Origin: Clostridia bacterium
Lineage (GTDB): Bacteria > Bacillota > Clostridia > Oscillospirales > CAG-272
Direction: 5' to 3'
NCBI GenBank assembly: GCA_017540285.1
Contig: JAFYBI010000307.1
Coordinates: 1-10,011 of the forward strand
DNA length: 10,011 bases
Shown here: positions 6,429 to 10,011 of the stretch, one piece after another
Layout of the letters: every line of letters begins with the position of its first letter
Position numbering within the stretch: the first letter of the stretch is position 1
Program-made: the position numbers and the translations under genes
The notes under the pieces: model-generated
The model's input: only the letters and a program-made list of their open reading frames with translations
Databases searched by the model: none
Told to the model about the DNA's origin: nothing

Positions 6429-6941
6429 ATGAATCAGAAAACGAAATTCCTCGCCACTGCGGCCATGATCGCCGCCATGTACGTCGCGCTCTCCTGGGTC
6501 TCCCAGCTGCTCGGGCTCTGCTCCGGTGCGATCCAGTGCCGCATCTCCGAGGCGCTCTGCGTGCTCCCGGTCTTCACCTTTGCGGCGGTCCCCGGCGTCA
6601 CCGTCGGATGCCTCATCACGAATCTGCTGTTCGGCAGCGGCAACCCCTTCGACATCCTCTTCGGGACCCTCGCCTCGCTCATCGGTGTGCTGATCGCGTA
6701 TGCCATCCGCAGAATGCCGTATCTCGCGTCCGTCCCGACGATCCTCTCGAACGCCTTCATCATCCCGGCCGTCCTGATCCTCTTCTTCCCGGAAATGGAC
6801 TGGAGCATGTATCCGCTTCTCTTCCTCCAGATCGGTCTCGGCGAAGTGATTGCGTGCGGCGTCCTCGGCACCCTGCTCGTGTGGTACCTGAAAAAGCATC
6901 CGAAGACCGAACGCGCCGTCACGGGAAACATGGCCGCGTAA
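6429..6941 (+). CDS. queT: Queuosine-precursor ECF transporter S component QueT
   Basis: This 170-residue membrane protein is the substrate-binding (S) component of an energy-coupling factor transporter for a queuosine precursor such as preQ1. Five or six hydrophobic segments are visible at about 8-30, 43-68, 76-93, 103-120 and 130-153. The QueT-family core is clear: CRISEALCVLPVF at 37-49, then AVPGVTVGCLITN at 53-65 and GNPFDILFGTLASL at 71-84. The start at 6429 is set by AAAGGA at 6416-6421; an ATG at 6387 in the same frame lies inside the terminator hairpin and has no RBS. A preQ1-I riboswitch precedes it, which agrees with the assigned substrate. No EcfA, EcfA' or EcfT gene is nearby, so it probably uses a shared module encoded elsewhere. 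It is transcribed alone and ends at a strong terminator. Confidence 0.93.
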   Translation: MNQKTKFLATAAMIAAMYVALSWVSQLLGLCSGAIQCRISEALCVLPVFTFAAVPGVTVGCLITNLLFGSGNPFDILFGTLASLIGVLIAYAIRRMPYLASVPTILSNAFIIPAVLILFFPEMDWSMYPLLFLQIGLGEVIACGVLGTLLVWYLKKHPKTERAVTGNMAA

Positions 6942-6970
6942 AGCCGACGAAGCCCAAAAGCGTATATAAG

Positions 6971-7007
6971 AAAACTGCGGAGAACCGGTTTGCCTCCGCA
7001 GTTTTTT
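6971..7007. terminator. Bidirectional terminator between queT and the folate operon
   Basis: A perfect 12-pair stem joins AAAACTGCGGAG (6971-6982) and CTCCGCAGTTTT (6994-7005), with an 11-base loop. On the + strand it ends in six T (7002-7007). On the - strand the same hairpin is followed by four T, then C and TTATA. It lies 29 bases behind the queT stop and a few bases behind the stop of the convergent lipoprotein gene (7012), so it can end both transcripts. Confidence 0.92.
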
Positions 7008-7011
7008 GACG

Positions 7012-7716
7012 TTATGATGCTTTTTTCCGGAAAAATCCGCTCTTCGGATGGTCGACGCTCTCCGCCGGCAGGAGCTTCTTGATGTAAAGCGTCCCGTCCT
7101 CCCGCTTGATGACGAGCGCGAAATAGGTGACCGTATCGCGGGTCGCCTTTCCGCCCTCCGGCAGGACCCGGAACCGGACGCGCCACGTGCGGGCTGTCTC
7201 GTCGACCGCGATGATGCGCGCGCGGAGGCCGGAATCCTCGGGCATCACCGGAGAGATGTAGGCGTTCACCTTCGGCAGGTAGTAGAACCGCTCGCCGTTC
7301 TTGTGGGTGATCTTGACGTCGCCGCCGAAGCAGCGGTACATCGTCGCCTCGAATTCCCCCTCGGGAATGATCTGCGTGATGTGGTATTCCGGGTACGCCT
7401 GCTCCGCCTTACGGATGAGCGCGGTGTTGCCGGAATACTTCATGTAGTTCGATTTCAGCATCCAGGTAAGGACGGCGTCGCGGTATTCGCGGATCGCGTC
7501 GCCCATGCGCTCGAACGTCGGGAGCTGTTCGGAGTCCGTGATGAGGATCCCGAGCAGGTCCGCGAGCCGGGCGGCCTCTTCCCCGTCCTCCGGTACGGAG
7601 CGAAGAACGGTCTCGCTCATATAATCGTATGTATCAAATCCCAGCCGGTCCAAGAGCGCGCAGGACGTGAGCAGCACGCACAGCGCGGGAAGCAGCAGGA
7701 GAAGTCTTTTTTTCAT
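7012..7716 (-). CDS. Unrecognised lipoprotein at the end of the folate operon
   Basis: I do not recognise this 234-residue protein. It begins MKKRLLLLLPALCVLLTSC, a lipoprotein signal peptide with lipobox LLTSC and the lipidated cysteine at 19, so the mature protein sits on the outer face of the membrane. The start at 7716 is chosen because GGGAGG lies just upstream and the signal peptide begins there; the frame extends nine codons further without an RBS. The mature part has an N-terminal helical-looking stretch with a Tyr-rich and charged middle, then a likely beta-rich region with FYYLPKVNAYISPVMPEDSG and alternating hydrophobic strands up to a C-terminal TLYIKKLLPAE. No enzymatic motif is seen. 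It follows folC by 28 bases with no promoter or terminator between, so it is probably the third gene of the THF-controlled operon. Whether it has any part in folate use is unknown. Confidence 0.85.
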   Translation of the reverse strand: MKKRLLLLLPALCVLLTSCALLDRLGFDTYDYMSETVLRSVPEDGEEAARLADLLGILITDSEQLPTFERMGDAIREYRDAVLTWMLKSNYMKYSGNTALIRKAEQAYPEYHITQIIPEGEFEATMYRCFGGDVKITHKNGERFYYLPKVNAYISPVMPEDSGLRARIIAVDETARTWRVRFRVLPEGGKATRDTVTYFALVIKREDGTLYIKKLLPAESVDHPKSGFFRKKAS

Positions 7717-7744
7717 GCGGCCTCCCACCGTTATGTCGATCAAT

Positions 7745-9031
7745 TCAGGATAGTTCGGATAAAACCGCCCGTTTCACGTCCGCGTACATATAGAGCGAAC
7801 CGAGGCAGACGAGCGGACGGGCTTCGCTTCGCGCGGCAGCCATCGCGTATCGGACGCCGTCCTCGAGGCGATCGCAGGACACGGCTTCCGTCCCATGCGC
7901 GGCGAATTCGCGGGCAGTCTCCGCGGCGTCGAGGGAGCGGGCGTTGGCGGGCGTCACCGTCGTCACATGGGACGCCAGCGGCGCGAGCATGCCGATCATT
8001 TTCTCATGCTCCTTGTCCGCCATGACCCCCATGAGGAGCGTCACGCGCCCGTCGTCGGTCATGGGCGAGAGGAGCGTGCGGATGTTCTCGACCGCGCCGG
8101 CGATGCCCTGCGGGTTGTGCGCGCCGTCGTAGATCACCAGCGGATCACGCGCGAGGATCTCGAATCTCGCCTTCCAGCGGGCCTCGTAAAGGCCGTCGGT
8201 CACGGCGTCCTCGGGGATCTCGATGTCCTCTGCCCGGAGCAGGTCGATCGCCGTGAGGACCGTCGCAGCGTTGCGGGTCTGATAGAGTCCGGGGAGCCGG
8301 ATCGTCACGTCCCGTTCGCCGAAGCGGAAGGAGGTGCCGTCAAGACCCGGGCGGATGTCGGTGATTTGGGAAAAGTCGGTTCTCGCGTACGGACTGCCCC
8401 ACTCTTCCGCGGTCCTGCGGATCACCGCCTCCGCGTCCTCGTCGCCCTCTCCGAAGAGGACCGGGACGCCCGGCTTGATGATCCCGGCTTTTTCCGCGGC
8501 GATCTTTGCCGTGGTATCGCCGAGGATGGCGCAGTGGTCGAGGGCAATGCCCGTGATGACCGAGAGGATGCTCGTCCGGATCACGTTCGTCGCGTCCCAG
8601 CGCCCGCCGAGCCCGCATTCGAGGACGACGAAATCGCATCCGGCGCGCCGGTAATACACGAAGGCGACGGCCGTGATGAGTTCAAATTCCGTCGGCGCGT
8701 CCTCCATGCCCTCCGCGGCGTTTTTCACGGTCTCCGTGTCGCGCGCGAGGTCCTCGTCGGAGATCGGCTCGCCGTCGAGCATGATCCGCTCGTTGAAGCG
8801 TTCCACGTAAGGCGAGGTGTACAGGCCGACGCGGTAACCCGCCGAACGGAGCACGGACGCGAGCATCGCCGAGGTCGATCCCTTGCCGTTGGTCCCCGCG
8901 ATGTGGAGGAAACGGAGGCTGTTTTCGGGATGGCCGAGCCGCTCCGTGAGGGCTGAGATCCGCTCGAGCCCGGGACGGCTGCCCTTCCAGTCCACCGAAT
9001 GAATGTATGCGAGTGCTTCTTCGTACGTCAT
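7745..9031 (-). CDS. folC: Folylpolyglutamate synthase / dihydrofolate synthase FolC
   Basis: This 428-residue cytoplasmic Mur-ligase-family enzyme adds glutamate to folates with ATP (and in many bacteria also makes dihydrofolate from dihydropteroate). The ATP P-loop HIAGTNGKGS is at 43-52. The TEFE element of the family is at 114-117, LGGRWDATN at 141-149, the conserved GIALDH at 161-166, and IAAEKAGIIKPG at 177-188 with the likely carbamylated Lys181. DGAHNPQG at 302-309 is the C-terminal domain signature. Small departures are TSPYVERFNERI at 72-83 (the usual His is Tyr76) and RWKARFE at 285-291, where W-P-G-R-F-E is common. The length is normal. It starts seven bases after the folT stop, with a GAGG RBS inside the end of folT, so translation is probably coupled. 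It traps as polyglutamates the folate that FolT imports. Confidence 0.96.
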   Translation of the reverse strand: MTYEEALAYIHSVDWKGSRPGLERISALTERLGHPENSLRFLHIAGTNGKGSTSAMLASVLRSAGYRVGLYTSPYVERFNERIMLDGEPISDEDLARDTETVKNAAEGMEDAPTEFELITAVAFVYYRRAGCDFVVLECGLGGRWDATNVIRTSILSVITGIALDHCAILGDTTAKIAAEKAGIIKPGVPVLFGEGDEDAEAVIRRTAEEWGSPYARTDFSQITDIRPGLDGTSFRFGERDVTIRLPGLYQTRNAATVLTAIDLLRAEDIEIPEDAVTDGLYEARWKARFEILARDPLVIYDGAHNPQGIAGAVENIRTLLSPMTDDGRVTLLMGVMADKEHEKMIGMLAPLASHVTTVTPANARSLDAAETAREFAAHGTEAVSCDRLEDGVRYAMAAARSEARPLVCLGSLYMYADVKRAVLSELS

Positions 9032-9038
9032 GACAGCC

Positions 9039-9566
9039 TCAGAGTTTCACGTGTTTTTTCAGCGATCCGCAGAGCTTCCAGAGGAGCGGGATGAAGACGA
9101 GGTTCATCGCCGCGATCACGAGGAACTGCGGAATGCGGGTGACGAAATAACCCCAGTAGGTCTTGCTGCTGTAAAGGATCGCGATCCAGAGCGTATCGAG
9201 AAACAGTCCGATCACGAGGTTGTTCACGGCGGTGGGGATCACGGCATGGGGGAAGAACTTCGCTCCCTTCTGCGCGAGGAACCAGCCGAACAGTGCGCCC
9301 TTGAGTGCGGACGTCACCGTGAAGCCCGGGAAATAGACCCCGCGCGGGAACAGAAGCGCCCCGATGAGGTCGGCCAGTCCCCAGACGACGGCGCCGCCCG
9401 CCGGTCCGTAGAGGATCGCCGCGACGAGCACGGGCACGAAGGTCAGGGTGACCTTCAGCGAATCGGTAAACACGACCGGAACAAAGCGGTCGAGCACCAC
9501 GGCGGCGGCGGTGAGCATCGCGCACACGACCATCGCCCGGAGAGGAATCCTTTTCTGATTTTTCAT
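9039..9566 (-). CDS. folT: Folate ECF transporter S component FolT
   Basis: This 175-residue membrane protein is the substrate-binding S component of an energy-coupling factor transporter, most likely for folate. About six hydrophobic segments are visible, near 11-32, 41-56, 58-73, 84-98, 110-133 and 143-165. The family signature region YFPGFTVTSALKGALFGWFL (78-97) and RIPQ..V...N (144-155) support the folate subgroup. The start at 9566 is set by GGGAGG eight bases upstream; the frame runs back to 9611 without an RBS. A THF riboswitch and a strong promoter precede it, and folC follows by seven bases, both of which confirm the substrate. No EcfA, EcfA' or EcfT gene is present here, so a shared energising module elsewhere is implied. 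Confidence 0.94.
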   Translation of the reverse strand: MKNQKRIPLRAMVVCAMLTAAAVVLDRFVPVVFTDSLKVTLTFVPVLVAAILYGPAGGAVVWGLADLIGALLFPRGVYFPGFTVTSALKGALFGWFLAQKGAKFFPHAVIPTAVNNLVIGLFLDTLWIAILYSSKTYWGYFVTRIPQFLVIAAMNLVFIPLLWKLCGSLKKHVKL

Positions 9567-9571
9567 AATCA

Positions 9572-9637
9572 AAACCTCCCTCAATGAATGCGCGGAAAAA
9601 CAGGAAAACAATCCGCCTGAACATTGATGAGAGGTTT
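9572..9637 (-). promoter_or_regulatory. Hairpin that can hide the folT ribosome binding site
   Basis: On the - strand, the segment at 9622-9637 (AAACCTCTCATCAATG) is nearly an exact complement of 9572-9586 (CATTGAGGGAGGTTT), which contains the folT Shine-Dalgarno GGGAGG. About 12 pairs form, with a one-base bulge and one mismatch in the middle. The 35-base span between holds a small GCGGA/TCCGC inner hairpin. Its place between the THF aptamer and the start codon makes it the likely expression platform, acting on translation. I could not find a clear alternative pairing that links it to ligand binding, so the switching mechanism is open. Confidence 0.72.
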
Positions 9638-9650
9638 GGCTCTTTGAATG

Positions 9651-9745
9651 ACAGCGGGATGCGGCACTGTGACCGCAGCAATCGCTTTCGTCCGCCGGAC
9701 AACTCCCCGTTCCGGCGGCACTTGACGCCGCAGTGCCTACTCTGC
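9651..9745 (-). ncRNA. Tetrahydrofolate (THF) riboswitch aptamer
   Basis: The - strand RNA carries the conserved THF aptamer pieces in order: GCAGAGTAG at the 5' end, GCGTCAAGTG after the first helix, a loop ACGGGGAGTTGT, then GAAAGCGATTGC, GCGGTCACAGTGC and CGCATCCCGCTG. P1 is short (GCAG 9745-9742 with CTGT 9654-9651). P2 is GCACTG (9736-9731) with CAGTGC (9669-9664). P3 is CCGCCGG (9718-9712) with CCGGCGG (9698-9692). The long-range pseudoknot GGGA (9707-9704) with TCCC (9659-9656) replaces the GGATG/CATCC pairing of the Streptococcus mutans aptamer as a compensated change. The gene behind it is folT, its classic target. Confidence 0.9.
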
Positions 9746-9776
9746 TCAGAAGATACGATATCTTTCCGCATCAGAG

Positions 9777-9805
9777 ATTATAGCACATCCCGTGCGCTTT
9801 TGCAA
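9777..9805 (-). promoter_or_regulatory. Promoter of the folT-folC-lipoprotein operon
   Basis: Read on the - strand, TTGCAA (9805-9800) is the -35 box and a perfect TATAAT (9782-9777) the -10 box, 17 bases apart, with TG just before it as an extended -10. Transcription should start near 9770, about 25 bases before the THF aptamer, giving a leader of roughly 200 bases. Confidence 0.87.
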
Positions 9806-9887
9806 GGTTCGCCGGGCGTTTGAATCAAAATTTCATGTTTATACAGAGCCCGGCTGCCGATCCGTCCGGTTTTGCGCGATTTTGACG

Positions 9888-9919
9888 AAAAAGGCGGCAG
9901 CCGCTTTTCAGCCGCCGCC
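9888..9919 (-). terminator. Rho-independent terminator of the right-edge gene
   Basis: On the - strand, GGCGGCGGCT (9919-9910) pairs with GGCTGCCGCC (9902-9893) over ten positions with two G-T wobbles and a 7-base loop. Five T follow (9892-9888). It stands six bases after the stop of the partial gene and upstream of the folT promoter. Confidence 0.85.
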
Positions 9920-9925
9920 GTCCGT

Positions 9926-10011
9926 TCACAGCGTATCGTCCGACATGCCCATCGAATCGAGGAGCTTTTTGTTGAATTCCTCCGCGGTGTTGTAACCCAT
10001 CTTCTTCTGGC
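9926..10011 (-). CDS. 3' end of an unidentified gene (cut by the window edge)
   Basis: Only the last 28 or so codons are visible, entering from the right edge and ending in a TGA at 9928-9926. The visible tail is hydrophilic, reading KKMGYNTAEEFNKKLLDSM and then GMSDDTL, with a probable short amphipathic helix. A strong terminator directly behind the stop codon supports it as the true end of a gene. There is too little to assign a family. Confidence 0.7.
   Translation of the reverse strand, partial: QKKMGYNTAEEFNKKLLDSMGMSDDTL

Noticed and set aside
9806..9887. A possible extra gene or regulatory RNA between the folT promoter and the right-edge terminator
   Set aside because: The stretch is about 80 bases long with no RBS-start pair, no promoter and no strong hairpin.
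1..10011. Insertion sequences, CRISPR repeats, tRNA genes, attachment sites
   Set aside because: I found no transposase, no regularly spaced repeats, no cloverleaf sequence and no flanking direct repeats; base composition looks even across the window.

Overview
This is a GC-rich (by eye, around 60% or more) bacterial window. It looks like a low-pathogenic-signal, ordinary chromosomal region from a Gram-positive anaerobe of the Clostridia (Bacillota), perhaps an uncultured gut or rumen Oscillospiraceae/Christensenellales-type organism. The evidence is strong AGGAGG ribosome binding sites, lipoprotein signal peptides with a lipobox, ECF-type vitamin transporter S components, extended -10 promoters with TATAAT, and preQ1-I and tetrahydrofolate (THF) riboswitches of the kind known from Firmicutes. 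The genus assignment is inference only. No mobile element, CRISPR array, tRNA or rRNA is visible.

Left part, + strand (1-3832): the 3' part of a MacB/LolD-type ABC ATPase closed by a hairpin terminator; a Gfo/Idh/MocA-family protein with two altered signature motifs; a 75-residue unrecognised helical protein directly behind it; and a free-standing sugar/oligosaccharide-type ABC substrate-binding lipoprotein with its own promoter and terminator and no permease genes beside it.

Middle, + strand (3842-6253): a compact three-gene operon with an excellent promoter. It holds an ACT-domain protein (UPF0237), a UPF0210/DUF711 protein (a conserved pair of unknown function) and a class I SAM methyltransferase, ending in a hairpin. 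This is the part of the window whose biology is least understood.

Right part (6279-9805): two convergent vitamin/precursor-uptake units, each led by a riboswitch, meet at a shared bidirectional terminator (6971-7005). On the + strand, a preQ1-I riboswitch with overlapping terminator and antiterminator hairpins precedes queT, the queuosine-precursor ECF S component. On the - strand, a THF riboswitch followed by a hairpin that can hide the Shine-Dalgarno sequence precedes folT (folate ECF S component), folC (folylpolyglutamate synthase) and an unrecognised lipoprotein. Import by FolT and glutamylation by FolC fit together: FolC traps and activates the folate that FolT brings in, and THF would shut both off. 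Neither S component has EcfA/A'/T genes here, so both presumably share a module encoded elsewhere.

Right edge (9888-10011): the last codons of an unidentified - strand gene and its terminator. I found no clearly new system; the strongest items for a second look are the two riboswitch leaders and the ACT-DUF711-methyltransferase operon.
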